Assembly: GCA_946811695.1 (NCBI GenBank)
Contig: OX328132.1
Location: 98,574,900-98,638,899 of the forward strand
Reading direction: 5' to 3'
DNA length: 64,000 bases
Origin: Gonocerus acuteangulatus
Lineage: Eukaryota > Arthropoda > Insecta > Hemiptera > Coreidae
The notes beneath the pieces were generated by a model. It had not been told where the DNA came from and made no database searches. It was given only the letters and a program-made list of their open reading frames with translations. Shown piece by piece: positions 1-13,170 of this stretch. Made by a program: the position numbers and the translations under genes. How positions within the stretch are numbered: the stretch's first letter is position 1; every line of letters starts with the position of its first letter.

Positions 1-3000
1 GGAATATTTCGATGGATTCATCTCCATCTTCTTCAGCCAGGTACTTGTTTCTTCCTCGGTGGTAGCCAAGGGAATGACATTTTTCTCGATCTGGGCTCCT
101 TTTCACCTCTCTAGCCACAGTATCGGCGGACGAATGGTGTTGAAGCTCCCCGGTGTAGTTGGGATTCTGTCCGTTGGCAGCGCTGATGGTATTGCGTCTT
201 TTTTTTCCTCTCCTGCTTCTATTTTCCTCGCCGTAAGGTTTTATATGTTTGATGTTATTTTTCGTCGCTGGGATAGTATTTTTAGATGGAACGGCATTTT
301 TCTCCAGCGGTGGTACTCCTCCTCACTTGTTCCCGGAATATTTCGATGGATTCATCTCCATCTTCTTCAGCCAGGTACTTGTTTCTTCCTCGGTGGTAGC
401 CAAGGGAATGACATTTTTCTCGATCTGGGCTCCTTTTCACCTCTCTAGCCACAGTATCGGCGGACGAATGGTGTTGAAGCTCCCCGGTGTAGTTGGGATT
501 CTGTCCGTTGGCAGCGCTGATGGTATTGCGTCTTTTTTTTCCTCTCCTGCTTCTATTTTCCTCGCCGTAAGGTTTTATATGTTTGATGTTATTTTTCGTC
601 GCTGGGATAGTATTTTTAGATGGAACGGCATTTTTCTCCAGCGGTGGTACTCCTCCTCACTTGTTCCCGGAATATTTCGATGGATTCATCTCCATCTTCT
701 TCAGCCAGGTACTTGTTTCTTCCTCGGTGGTAGCCAAGGGAATGACATTTTTCTCGATCTGGGCTCCTTTTCACCTCTCTAGCCACAGTATCGGCGGACG
801 AATGGTGTTGAAGCTCCCCGGTGTAGTTGGGATTCTGTCCGTTGGCAGCGCTGATGGTATTGCGTCTTTTTTTTCCTCTCCTGCTTCTATTTTCCTCGCC
901 GTAAGGTTTTATATGTTTGATGTTATTTTTCGTCGCTGGGATAGTATTTTTAGATGGAACGGCATTTTTCTCCAGCGGTGGTACTCCTCCTCACTTGTTC
1001 CCGGAATATTTCGATGGATTCATCTCCATCTTCTTCAGCCAGGTACTTGTTTCTTCCTCGGTGGTAGCCAAGGGAATGACATTTTTCTCGATCTGGGCTC
1101 CTTTTCACCTCTCTAGCCACAGTATCGGCGGACGAATGGTGTTGAAGCTCCCCGGTGTAGTTGGGATTCTGTCCGTTGGCAGCGCTGATGGTATTGCGTC
1201 TTTTTTTTTCCTCTCCTGCTTCTATTTTCCTCGCCGTAAGGTTTTATATGTTTGATGTTATTTTTCGTCGCTGGGATAGTATTTTTAGATGGAACGGCAT
1301 TTTTCTCCAGCGGTGGTACTCCTCCTCACTTGTTCCCGGAATATTTCGATGGATTCATCTCCATCTTCTTCAGCCAGGTACTTGTTTCTTCCTCGGTGGT
1401 AGCCAAGGGAATGACATTTTTCTCGATCTGGGCTCCTTTTCACCTCTCTAGCCACAGTATCGGCGGACGAATGGTGTTGAAGCTCCCCGGTGTAGTTGGG
1501 ATTCGGTCCGTTGGCAGCGCTGATGGTATTGCGTCTTTTTTTTTCCTCTCCTGCTTCTATTTTCCTCGCCGTAAGGTTTTATATGTTTGATGTTATTTTT
1601 CGTCGCTGGGATAGTATTTTTAGATGGAACGGCATTTTTCTCCAGCGGTGGTACTCCTCCTCACTTGTTCCCGGAATATTTCGATGGATTCATCTCCATC
1701 TTCTTCAGCCAGGTACTTGTTTCTTCCTCGGTGGTAGCCAAGGGAATGACATTTTTCTCGATCTGGGCTCCTTTTCACCTCTCTAGCCACAGTATCGGCG
1801 GACGAATGGTGTTGAAGCTCCCCGGTGTAGTTGGGATTCTGTCCGTTGGCAGCGCTGATGGTATTGCGTCTTTTTTTTTCCTCTCCTGCTTCTATTTTCC
1901 TCGCCGTAAGGTTTTATATGTTTGATGTTATTTTTCGTCGCTGGGATAGTATTTTTAGATGGAACGGCATTTTTCTCCAGCGGTGGTACTCCTCCTCACT
2001 TGTTCCCGGAATATTTCGATGGATTCATCTCCATCTTCTTCAGCCAGGTACTTGTTTCTTCCTCGGTGGTAGCCAAGGGAATGACATTTTTCTCGATCTG
2101 GGCTCCTTTTCACCTCTCTAGCCACAGTATCGGCGGACGAATGGTGTTGAAGCTCCCCGGTGTAGTTGGGATTCTGTCCGTTGGCAGCGCTGATGGTATT
2201 GCGTCTTTTTTTTCCTCTCCTGCTTCTATTTTCCTCGCCGTAAGGTTTTATATGTTTGATGTTATTTTTCGTCGCTGGGATAGTATTTTTAGATGGAACG
2301 GCATTTTTCTCCAGCGGTGGTACTCCTCCTCACTTGTTCCCGGAATATTTCGATGGATTCATCTCCATCTTCTTCAGCCAGGTACTTGTTTCTTCCTCGG
2401 TGGTAGCCAAGGGAATGACATTTTTCTCGATCTGGGCTCCTTTTCACCTCTCTAGCCACAGTATCGGCGGACGAATGGTGTTGAAGCTCCCCGGTGTAGT
2501 TGGGATTCTGTCCGTTGGCAGCGCTGATGGTATTGCGTCTTTTTTTTCCCCTCCTGCTTCTATTTTCCTCGCCGTAAGGTTTTATATGTTTGATGTTATT
2601 TTTCGTCGCTGGGATAGTATTTTTAGATGGAACGGCATTTTTCTCCAGCGGTGGTACTCCTCCTCACTTGTTCCCGGAATATTTCGATGGATTCATCTCC
2701 ATCTTCTTCAGCCAGGTACTTGTTTCTTCCTCGGTGGTAGCCAAGGGAATGACATTTTTCTCGATCTGGGCTCCTTTTCACCTCTCTAGCCACAGTATCG
2801 GCGGACGAATGGTGTTGAAGCTCCCCGGTGTAGTTGGGATTCTGTCCGTTGGCAGCGCTGATGGTATTGCGTCTTTTTTTTTCCTCTCCTGCTTCTATTT
2901 TCCTCGCCGTAAGGTTTTATATGTTTGATGTTATTTTTCGTCGCTGGGATAGTATTTTTAGATGGAACGGCATTTTTCTCCAGCGGTGGTACTCCTCCTC

Positions 3001-5234
3001 ACTTGTTCCCGGAATATTTCGATGGATTCATCTCCATCTTCTTCAGCCAGGTACTTGTTTCTTCCTCGGTGGTAGCCAAGGGAATGACATTTTTCTCGAT
3101 CTGGGCTCCTTTTCACCTCTCTAGCCACAGTATCGGCGGACGAATGGTGTTGAAGCTCCCCGGTGTAGTTGGGATTCTGTCCGTTGGCAGCGCTGATGGT
3201 ATTGCGTCTTTTTTTTCCTCTCCTGCTTCTATTTTCCTCGCCGTAAGGTTTTATATGTTTGATGTTATTTTTCGTCGCTGGGATAGTATTTTTAGATGGA
3301 ACGGCATTTTTCTCCAGCGGTGGTACTCCTCCTCACTTGTTCCCGGAATATTTCGATGGATTCATCTCCATCTTCTTCAGCCAGGTACTTGTTTCTTCCT
3401 CGGTGGTAGCCAAGGGAATGACATTTTTCTCGATCTGGGCTCCTTTTCACCTCTCTAGCCACAGTATCGGCGGACGAATGGTGTTGAAGCTCCCCGGTGT
3501 AGTTGGGATTCTGTCCGTTGGCAGCGCTGATGGTATTGCGTCTTTTTTTTCCTCTCCTGCTTCTATTTTCCTCGCCGTAAGGTTTTATATGTTTGATGTT
3601 ATTTTTCGTCGCTGGGATAGTATTTTTAGATGGAACGGCATTTTTCTCCAGCGGTGGTACTCCTCCTCACTTGTTCCCGGAATATTTCGATGGATTCATC
3701 TCCATCTTCTTCAGCCAGGTACTTGTTTCTTCCTCGGTGGTAGCCAAGGGAATGACATTTTTCTCGATCTGGGCTCCTTTTCACCTCTCTAGCCACAGTA
3801 TCGGCGGACGAATGGTGTTGAAGCTCCCCGGTGTAGTTGGGATTCTGTCCGTTGGCAGCGCTGATGGTATTGCGTCTTTTTTTTCCTCTCCTGCTTCTAT
3901 TTTCCTCGCCGTAAGGTTTTATATGTTTGATGTTATTTTTCGTCGCTGGGATAGTATTTTTAGATGGAACGGCATTTTTCTCCAGCGGTGGTACTCCTCC
4001 TCACTTGTTCCCGGAATATTTCGATGGATTCATCTCCATCTTCTTCAGCCAGGTACTTGTTTCTTCCTCGGTGGTAGCCAAGGGAATGACATTTTTCTCG
4101 ATCTGGGCTCCTTTTCACCTCTCTAGCCACAGTATCGGCGGACGAATGGTGTTGAAGCTCCCCGGTGTAGTTGGGATTCTGTCCGTTGGCAGCGCTGATG
4201 GTATTGCGTCTTTTTTTTTCCTCTCCTGCTTCTATTTTCCTCGCCGTAAGGTTTTATATGTTTGATGTTATTTTTCGTCGCTGGGATAGTATTTTTAGAT
4301 GGAACGGCATTTTTCTCCAGCGGTGGTACTCCTCCTCACTTGTTCCCGGAATATTTCGATGGATTCATCTCCATCTTCTTCAGCCAGGTACTTGTTTCTT
4401 CCTCGGTGGTAGCCAAGGGAATGACATTTTTCTCGATCTGGGCTCCTTTTCACCTCTCTAGCCACAGTATCGGCGGACGAATGGTGTTGAAGCTCCCCGG
4501 TGTAGTTGGGATTCTGTCCGTTGGCAGCGCTGATGGTATTGCGTCTTTTTTTTCCTCTCCTGCTTCTATTTTCCTCGCCGTAAGGTTTTATATGTTTGAT
4601 GTTATTTTTCGTCGCTGGGATAGTATTTTTAGATGGAACGGCATTTTTCTCCAGCGGTGGTACTCCTCCTCACTTGTTCCCGGAATATTTCGATGGATTC
4701 ATCTCCATCTTCTTCAGCCAGGTACTTGTTTCTTCCTCGGTGGTAGCCAAGGGAATGACATTTTTCTCGATCTGGGCTCCTTTTCACCTCTCTAGCCACA
4801 GTATCGGCGGACGAATGGTGTTGAAGCTCCCCGGTGTAGTTGGGATTCTGTCCGTTGGCAGCGCTGATGGTATTGCGTCTTTTTTTTCCTCTCCTGCTTC
4901 TATTTTCCTCGCCGTAAGGTTTTATATGTTTGATGTTATTTTTCGTCGCTGGGATAGTATTTTTAGATGGAACGGCATTTTTCTCCAGCGGTGGTACTCC
5001 TCCTCACTTGTTCCCGGAATATTTCGATGGATTCATCTCCATCTTCTTCAGCCAGGTACTTGTTTCTTCCTCGGTGGTAGCCAAGGGAATGACATTTTTC
5101 TCGATCTGGGCTCCTTTTCACCTCTCTAGCCACAGTATCGGCGGACGAATGGTGTTGAAGCTCCCCGGTGTAGTTGGGATTCTGTCCGTTGGCAGCGCTG
5201 ATGGTATTGCGTCTTTTTTTTCCTCTCCTGCTTC
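1..5234 (+). repeat. 334/335-bp satellite array, about 15.7 units
   Basis: The same unit repeats head to tail; successive copies of a landmark (TTGATGTTATTTTTCGTCGC) lie 334 or 335 bp apart (249, 583, 917, 1252, 1587, 1922, 2256, 2590, 2925, 3259, 3593, 3927, 4262, 4596, 4930). The 1-bp length difference comes from a T8/T9 run. Otherwise copies differ only at isolated sites, for example a G at 1504 and an extra C near 2548. The array starts before the window. Open frames of 96-177 codons recur in it, but 334 is not a multiple of three, so reading frames rotate between units, and I do not treat them as genes. The homogeneity suggests recent amplification or concerted evolution. Confidence 0.97.
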
Positions 5235-5301
5235 GAAATGCCGTTCCATCTAAAAATACTATCCCAGCGACGAAAAATAACATCAAATATATATATATAT
5301 A
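5235..5301 (-). repeat. Inverted satellite fragment and short (TA)n at array edge
   Basis: 5235-5287 is the reverse complement of an internal part of the satellite unit (the GCTGGGATAGTATTTTTAG region). It is joined directly to a unit broken after CTGCTTC. A short TA run follows and carries the next element. This marks a rearranged array boundary. Confidence 0.9.
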
Positions 5302-7026
5302 CAGGGTGTCCCGTAAATGTCTAGTCATATTGTGAGGGGTGATAGAGGACCCTTAGGGGAACAAAAAATGTTCTATGACGATTTCCCGAATTCTCGCCCA
5401 TAAGGGAGATAACGTCGTTTTATTGTTTTTTCTAGACAAACGTACTTTTTAGAAGAATAATCGTTGTAGCTCCGTCCCAGATGGTTCTACTAGAAAGGAA
5501 GTGAAACCAATCGAAAGCTGAGTAAATGTACTATAAGACTAGTTGGGAGTAAACGTAAAAATGAATGAATGTAAGTATGTATATCTTACCAAAAGAAGGC
5601 AATTCTAAATTTCCTGACATTTTATTGATATTTCTTTCCAGCGTTACTCCTCAATAAGCAGGATCTGAGATTTCCGGGTTTCAGAAAAACTTCCTCATTT
5701 AACCAGCTTTCCATTCATGTATCACAACCCTGTGTTATTGAAGTATTTGAACGATTTAAGAACAAAAGTTTAAAAAAAACATGGATCTGTGAAAAGAAAA
5801 TTATATTTTTTTCTTCAATTTATTCAAAAAGCTGAAGGGAAATATTTTTTTTATAAATGTTTACATAAATATTAAGTAAATATTTACTTAAAAGAATAAA
5901 AAAAAATTACTTCCACGGATATAAAAAAAAAATCTTAAAACAGTAAATAAATAAAATACACATTTATTTTGAATTTATTAATTCAGTTAACTAATACTGG
6001 GTCCAGGAGGCGGCCATTAAGGAACCCCAACCATACATTAACCTCAAAAATTACTATTTTTACCTATATCACGCATTTGAACACATTTTTACAGGACTAT
6101 GTACATATTATTTATGAGGGATAGAATTTTTAATTACCACAACAAAAACGCATGGGCTCAGAATCCCAGTGAGTTTCACAAGCGTAGCCATCAGTATTAA
6201 TTTAAGGTAAAGCATTTGTTTTCTAAATATAAGTACCTGTAAAAATGTGTTCAAATGCGTGATCTAGGTAAAAATAATAATTTTTGAGGTTAATGTATGG
6301 TTTGGGATCCTTAATGGCCGCCTCCTGGACCCATTATTAGTTACCTGAATTAACAAATTCAAAATAAATGTGTATTTTATTTAATTACTGTTTTAGGAAT
6401 TTTTTTTATATTCGTGGGAGTAATTTTTTTTATTGTTTTAAGTAAATATTTACTTAATATTTATGTAAACATTTATAAAAATAAATATTTCCCTTCAGCT
6501 TTTCGAATAAATTGAAGAAAAAAATATAATTTTCTTTTCACAGATCCATGTTTTTTTTTTAAACTTTTGTACTTAAACCGTTCAAATACCTCAATAACAC
6601 AGGGTTGTGATACATGAATGGAAAGCTGGTTAAATGAGGAAGTTTTTCTGAAACCCAGAAATCTCAGATCCTGCCCATTGAGGAGTAACGCTGGAAAGAA
6701 ATATCAATAAAATGTCAGGAAATTTAGAATTGCCTTCTTTTGGTAAGATATACATACTTACATTCATTCATTTTTACGTTTACTCCCAACTAGTCTTATA
6801 GTAAATTTACTCAGCTTTCGATTGGTTTCACTTCCTTTCTAGTAGTACCACCTGGGACGGAGCTACAACGACTATTCTTCTAAAAACCACGTTTGTCTCG
6901 ATAAAACAATAAAACGACGTTTTCTCCCTTGTGGGCGAGAATTCGGGAAATCGTCATAGAACATTTTTGTTCCCCTAAGGGTTCTCTATCACCCCTCTCA
7001 ATATGACTAGACATTTACGGGACACC

Positions 7027-7029
<3 letters not shown>
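5302..7029. mobile_element. 1.73-kb palindromic TIR element inserted at TA
   Basis: The element begins CAGGGTGTCCCGTAAATGTC and ends with its complement, and both ends abut TA. The two arms (about 5302-6095 and 6236-7029) are nearly complementary along about 790 bp, separated by a 140-bp single-copy spacer. No transposase frame is visible. TA flanks and CAGGG termini suggest a non-autonomous Tc1/mariner-type foldback element; this assignment is inferred. A shortened copy lies at 48298-48672. Transcription through it would give a long hairpin RNA. Confidence 0.85.

Positions 7030-7087
<58 letters not shown>
7030..7087. repeat. (TA)n microsatellite
   Basis: Pure TA dinucleotide tract flanking the palindromic element. 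It is probably the expanded target site. Confidence 0.95.
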
Positions 7088-7091
<4 letters not shown>

Positions 7092-7859
7092 TAAAATGCT
7101 AATCTCAGCTTGTCAGAGTTGCCCTAGATAAAAGGTTTTTATATTCGTTTTATTTCCGTACAAAGTGCTCTGCTGGGAAACGTTTTTAACACCCTCTTAT
7201 TATTTTATAAGTACTTATTTATGCTAAAATTTCCTTCTATTAAGGCTGCACGTTTTATTAATTTTCAACTAGAGTCTCTTTTTTATTTGGCAATAAAAGG
7301 GTCTCTCTTAGGGTACTTACTAGAGAAACGGTCAGTTTTAATATTTCTTCTGAGTTTAATATCTCTAAATTGAGATTAAGTCATTAAATTTTCTAAAAAA
7401 CAATTTAATATTTCCTAGTTACTTTAATCACAGCAATAGCTTCTAATGGTAACTGGTTACTCCAGGCCAATCCATTTTTTTCTGATTTAATCGTCACACC
7501 TTATATTATTAATGAATTTTTAGACGCCGACTCAAAACTAGGGCCGATCATTTAAGGAATCGATCTATCTAGAATACCGTAAAATAGAGCGTTTCTATAT
7601 TTCAAATACTTAATCTCGCCTCTTGTTACATAATATCATATCTGAAGAATTATCATTTATTTAACTAAAAAGAAATTTACAGAACAATGTCCTATGTCCA
7701 ATAACAGACCATTAATACACCGATAACATTATGCAACGACTCAATACCTTCCATTTCTCCAAGAAGAAAGTAATATATTAAAAATAAGATTTCAAACTGT
7801 GCTCTTAATTTGTACAACCATTTATGTCTATTATTATTATTTTATTTTGCTTTTGTATA
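7088..7859. other. AT-rich spacer
   Basis: No gene, RNA or clear repeat boundary seen. A short GATCGAT-rich patch near 7540-7575 resembles, in inverse orientation, one near 58330. Confidence 0.5.
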
Positions 7860-8228
7860 TGTAATATTACACAAATATTTCAATATAATGTAACAGTACT
7901 AGTTCCATTATATATTATTTTTTATGAAAAATAGTCTTAAATATTTTTTCTACTTTTAGGTTAGAGATGTATTTTGTATACCTATTACCAAGTATTGAAA
8001 ACGACTTATTTAGGTTGATTCGTAGTAGTAATAGGCGATTTTCGAATGTGAATCGATTTAAATCAAATGAAATACGAATTTCGTAGGTTATTGTAAGTAA
8101 TCGTGAAATCGATTCATATCGAACATAGATTGATATCGTAGATTGAATCGATCTCAACTCTTCTATCTTTTATTTCGATTTGAATCGATTCAAAACATTG
8201 ATTCATATTCGAGAATCGCCCATCACTA
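7860..8228 (+). repeat. Dispersed repeat, MITE-like, copy 1
   Basis: This segment matches 56539-56935 in opposite orientation. Its right part (8026-8228) is bounded by TAGTAATAGGCGATTTTCGA and the complement of TAGTGATGGGCGATTCTCGA, so it looks like a TIR MITE with GATTCGAT-rich interior. The similarity continues outside those termini, so the MITE may be nested in a longer repeat. No target duplication is evident. Confidence 0.6.
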
Positions 8229-9299
8229 CCTGCAGCCTTGATCAACGCGGGAAAACACTGCAGCTTCCTGAAAAATGGACGGATTTTGATGAAACTTAGT
8301 ATATGCATATAGTATATAAACATAGATATAGAGACCCACACACACAAAATATAAAAAGAAATTTCTTTTGGCCCTGTGATTATCTTCATAGTCTTTTTTT
8401 GCACAACGCCCCTTCCCCACCATAACCTGCATAAACAATGCAAATACTTCAGCAAAGCTGCGCTTTCAATTAACATATATTTCTTCTGCATTATATTCGC
8501 CATGGTCAGCATATCCAATCAGCCTTTTGTTATTACTAAAATAGTTTTCATTTTGAATATTCTTCCTTCATTTGCTTTATAAGTTACTATTGTTGTGAGT
8601 ATTCACAGTAATATATACTTACACATTTAGCTATTGCTTGTTTTAACTTTATATTCTACATTGACTTTCGATGTTATTTATTATAATCGACATTCCTAGA
8701 AATATATAAATACATAGGAGTACTTTGGTTATATTACTGTTTACAAAGGGTGGCTAATTATTAATTAAATTATTTCGTTTTATTTAATGTATAATGGCTC
8801 CAAATTCATCAGAGTTCAGGTTATTAATTACATGAATACTAAATATTTGACTCATTTGATAGATTTGTTGAATTTAAAGCTCTTTTGGATTATTTCATTT
8901 CATGTTTGATTTACTAAGAATTTCATATCCGCTCCCCGAATTAGAAACATTACACCTCAAAAGAGTTATTAAATGTGGCACAGAGATGAAGCTCTCGATT
9001 TTACCACTCAAAGGTTAAATGTTGGAAAAAACATTTGTAACATGCACGATAGTTTGACCACCATAATCATGCAGATGAGATAGAACGAGATTTCATGAGA
9101 TAGTTCTGTACATTTTAAGTAGGATAGTAACTATAAATAATTATATCAATATTAAGGTATATTTTTATTCTGCCGGCTAATTTGATTCATTTTTACCGAA
9201 TTACGCGTAAGGTCAAAACATATAAACTTCATTTAATTTTTCCCTATATGTTTCTCACCGTTTTCGCGCGTCTACTAGGGAATATGTTTTAAATACAGG
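8229..9299. other. AT-rich spacer with one shared motif
   Basis: GGATTTTGATGAAACTTAGTA near 8282 is a relative of the motif in the HINE-like families. The rest holds no recognisable gene or RNA. Confidence 0.4.
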
Positions 9300-9480
9300 T
9301 TCAACCTCAACTTGAAGGAGGAGAACGTTCCATTAGTTGGGACACGTCTAGACTGGTAATTTACTAAACGAATCCAATATGGTGGAATGTAGTCAGCTGG
9401 TCGATTATCGATATATCATATGTTGCAAATAAATATTAATTTTCAGATGAAATAGAGTAATAAAACCGTTTTAAATTTAT
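9300..9480 (-). mobile_element. Decayed Penelope-like 3' region
   Basis: Segments around 9345-9420 (ACGTCTAGA, CCAATATGG, CAGCTG followed by TCGATTATCGATAT) and 9440-9465 align in order with the 3' flank of the PLE at 52.3-52.5 kb. It is a diverged remnant with no coding part. Confidence 0.5.
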
Positions 9481-9512
9481 ACATGCATACATGCATTCAA
9501 AAGTTCTGTTGC

Positions 9513-9516
<4 letters not shown>

Positions 9517-9566
<50 letters not shown>
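9517..9566. repeat. (TA)n microsatellite
   Basis: TA tract with a GTATATATAT interruption at its right end. Confidence 0.95.
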
Positions 9567-9575
<9 letters not shown>

Positions 9576-9689
9576 TACATTCAGTTTAATTTTTGCAACC
9601 AACCTCTTCTTCGCCTAGACCACGCACAGCCACAGCGTGCTTGGAGAGTGTCAGTATGTATGTGATTGTTAGATTCATGATACAAATTC

Positions 9690-9855
9690 TGCGATGATTG
9701 CGACAGTTCAGTTTATCTTTTCTGTGCCATAATAGGGAGTGACAGCAGTATTCCTCATCATAACACGGTCACCGCTCAACCAGCTGTCGTTGCCCTCCCC
9801 TGGCGAATAGCTGCTCCCATTCTTTGTAAAATCAGGCCTCATTTGCTATCATTAT
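9690..9855 (-). pseudogene. LINE C-terminal fossil (same family as 21.8-23.4 kb)
   Basis: GAGTGACAGCAGTAT, GGTCACCGCTC, CCAGCTGTC and GGCGAATAGCT occur in the same order and spacing as in the LINE C-terminal region at about 22550-22660. The copy has indels and no open frame, and is a short inactive remnant. Confidence 0.6.
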
Positions 9856-9957
9856 CATCTTGCGGAAAGATCATGCAGGTAAATATAAAATAAAATTTGA
9901 TTTTGACAAGGATTATAGACAAAAAGAATATTTTTTTTTTATTTTTATTTTTCTACA

Positions 9958-10125
9958 GTGCACCGTAAACTAGGTCATTCTGTAAGTTGCCACCCTTCCT
10001 GGGTCAGCAGGGAACCTTCTTAATCCACCCTGAAATGAAACAAAAAATCTGCTGCTGGCAGGACACGAGCCCGCATCTTCCGCATGATAAACCAGCGCAG
10101 TTTTGCTGAAGTATTTGCTAGTTTA
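9958..10125 (-). repeat. Possible decayed tRNA-derived SINE
   Basis: Read on the minus strand, a box-A-like stretch (CTGGTTTATCATGCGG) is followed by a B-box-like GGGCTCGTGTCC and then a non-tRNA body. It differs from the better SINE families here, so the assignment is tentative. Confidence 0.35.
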
Positions 10126-11130
10126 GGCAGTTTTTTGGGGAGGGGATATGCAAGACGGAGAATATGAAGGTAAACGCAGAGTTAATGTAGAGAAGTTTCT
10201 CTTTATTCTGTATGCGGATGAGACTATATTCATGTGCATACACAGACACACACACACCTATATATAAAAACTATTTATATTATATATAAGAGCTTTTATA
10301 GTATGATATAAAAAGAAAATGTTCCGATAGAATATTGGAGTGCTAAAAGTTTAATAGACATAAGTTATTTGAATTTGGCTTTTATAGCCTTCAGAATGGG
10401 TATTGCCGCGTATAAAAACATATTCCTTCGGTTTAAAACTTCAAAATATAAAAATTCATTTAGCAGCTTGGCGGTCTTTCTTTGAATCGTTTCTGCATTA
10501 ATATGATATCTACTATAGAGTTAGACATTCGGGTGGGACAGATCGGGAAGATTTTTAGCATTCATGAATTCGGGTTTGAAAATCTCTATACATTTTCGTT
10601 CTAGGGAACGAAAATTTCCCCTGTTAAAATATATATGCATGATTAAATTGATATGTGTATACATGTTTGTCTATTAATACGATATACGGTAAATATTTGA
10701 ATATTCGCCTTGAAACTCTGCTTATTACCGCAAATATCAAACGATTTTGTGAGTTGTTAATGGAATTGAGACTGATAGCCCCTGTAACAACGGGTTATCA
10801 TGTCCCGTGGGCTGATAGCCACATTCATGACAAGGCCTTTTCTTCGCTTAGGGACTCAAAGCCACCGCTGTGTTCAGATATCTAATGACAATTTTTTAAA
10901 CCCTAGTCACTTTTGTATAGAGTTAATAAAAATCCAGTCTGAGCCTATTAAATTGGTGTTTCCCTCTGCTACCAGATACTTGTGCGTAGTTCTGACCTTC
11001 TTCACGGCCTTATTTGAGTTCTACCAGTTGGTGTGTATATAGCGATCATGTCCGTAGGTATTATACTAACGCCGAAATATATTATTTTAAGAGCAAATAA
11101 TTTTAACATTTAAAAAAAAAAGCAAAAACA
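10126..11130. other. Unassigned spacer
   Basis: Short open frames at 10655-11042 lack any recognisable domain or coding signature. No RNA gene seen. Confidence 0.4.
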
Positions 11131-11135
11131 ATATT

Positions 11136-11935
11136 TTTTTTTTTTTTTAACTTTATTGAAATTTACAACCTGTACAGAGAACAACAAACAAATAGTACTG
11201 TATTGATCTATAGCTCATGGATACATAGGAGGGGAGAATACAACCATTGTTGAACTCCCTATTATATATATATAAAGAAAAAGATGTAATAATGTTTGGC
11301 TCTTTTTCTGTGTTTACAATTGTTCACTAGTTTAAGAAACAATTTATTTACAAAATATACAACATATATGTATGTATACATACATCCATGTACATGCATA
11401 CACACACATTCATTTACAAAAAAAAATTAAATAAATAAAAAGAACAAATACAATGTAGATGGAAGTTATGTTATAATGTTGTCTCGGAGCCAGCGCCTTT
11501 GGAGACGACGTGGAGGAACATCAGGGATTGTATCAGAGGAGAGGAGATTTCCAAGAGGATTCGGATGAGCAGAGAGTTTTGTGTGGAATATTAGGAATTT
11601 GGCTAGTTCTAATACGGTTGGGATTTGTAGGTCTCGATGGATAGTAGAATTAGAAACATAAAAAGGAGCATCAAGGATTCTACGGAGGACTTTTGATTGG
11701 AAGCGCTGTATTATATTGATATTTGATGGTTTCGCTGTTCCCCACAATTCAATGCCGTAGGTCCAGATTGGTAATATGATAGCCTTGTATATTGTTAGTT
11801 TGTTATTGATGGTCAGTTTTGTTTTGGGCCTGAGTAGTCGTCGAAGTAGTCCGTAGCGTTTGTTAAGTTCTTGTCTTTTTTGTTGGATATGTGTCTTCCA
11901 AGTTAGGTGTCTGTCGAGATGGAAACCTAATTAGC
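11136..11935 (-). pseudogene. 5'-truncated Jockey-type LINE, 3' end
   Basis: The minus strand encodes the end of a reverse-transcriptase protein: a segment like LTIYKAIILPIWTYG, then LWGTAKPSNI, FQSKVLRRILDAPFYVSN and a C-terminal RRLQRRWLRDN. The last 93 residues (11747-11466) are open. A 3' untranslated region follows with AATAAA and a poly-A tail (poly-T at about 11142-11149). The protein part closely matches the same region of the element at 30.1-32.2 kb, including LWGTAK and SKVLRRI, so the two are copies of one family. The reverse-transcriptase catalytic core is missing, so the copy cannot move on its own. Its right end at about 11935 is abrupt, as expected for 5' truncation. Confidence 0.8.
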
Positions 11936-13010
11936 GGACTAGGTAAAGAAATAACGAAAGCGTATAAGAGAAATGAGACGAGTGGTGGAGGTTCAACTAT
12001 TTTAATGCCGTCCTGAGAAACCAGGGGGTTAAAACGGGCTCCGCTCCACGGGTATCTAAGGTCGGGCGGGTTGCCGTCTCGTAAGGGTTAACTGGCAAAA
12101 TCGGTTCATCGGGAATTTGAGTTTACTCCAGACTCAAATTAATAATCTGGTCAAGTTGTCAAAAATTTGTTGTCTTGGAACGATCCAAAATCTTTATTTG
12201 TTATATCCAAAACTGTCCATTGTTGTACTATGTAATTCAAAAATAGTGGTCTATTAGTACTGGACGTTTACCACAAACCCCATTTCAAACTAAAGCATTA
12301 AAGTAGCCAGAAAGTGTTTTGAATTTTATCGGCAGACTGTCATAATTAAAACTTTATAATAGGAAGACACTTTCCAGAAACTGGTCGGGAGTTTCTACAT
12401 CCCCGAATGCCTTTTCTTGCGGAAAGATTGCTTAACACAACTAGTTCTACAGCCTAACCAATAGGCAGGCGAAGCATCTGCTTTAACTCATTGACAAAAC
12501 GTTGAAAACAGGTTAAACAAATTAGGGATTTTATCCAAGCGTAGCAAATTATAATTATTTATTCCACTTTTGTCAGATGTATTAAAGTAAAGAAATGAAA
12601 AATACTTTCTCTTACATTAATCATAAAGGAAGCCGGATAACTGAGTCCAAATTACTCCTTAAACTCTGTGAGATTACCATCGGAAGAGTTTAAACGGAAG
12701 ATATAGTGGACGTTAAGTCCAATTAAGTAAATTATTCAAGAAGTGGGTTAAGTGACAAAACAAAAATGTAATAATTTTAGATAAAAAAAATGCTGGAAAA
12801 TACAAAGTTTTGAGGATATATTACTTTTAATATCTGGAACCCGGTCCTGTTTTTCGCTTAATCTCTCATTTCTACGCGGGATTACTCCAGTAGATGAACA
12901 ACAAAAAGGTAATTATATACTGACACAGTTGATATATTCTATTAATATACTTTTTTCTTTAAAAAAAAAAAAGAAATTTTCCTTCTCTAATTAAATGCAA
13001 ACCAAAACTA
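11936..13010. other. Unassigned spacer
   Basis: No gene or clear repeat recognised. The GC content rises slightly around 12000-12100 without a readable frame. Confidence 0.4.
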
Positions 13011-13014
13011 GTTT

Positions 13015-13165
13015 TTTTTAATTCTTTTACCGTTTTTTTTTTTACATAGGGAGGAAACCCGCTTATTATGTTGAATCGACGATGCAGTCCAGAAACGCCG
13101 ACTGGTGCACGTTTCAGGTACCATAGACCACGAAAACGCCGATAGTTCAAATGTGTGTCTACATA
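13015..13165 (+). mobile_element. Decayed HINE-A 5' end
   Basis: AGGGAGGAAACCCGCTTAT, GATGCAGTCCAGAAACGCCGA and a following CGTTTCAGG match the 5' part of family A in order, with many substitutions. The extreme AGCGCGGTT terminus is lost. Confidence 0.6.
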
Positions 13166-13170
13166 TATAT

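Noticed and set aside
59..5253. Repeated 96-177-codon open frames in the satellite
   Set aside because: The frames rotate because the period is not a multiple of three. They recur in step with the array and have no domain.
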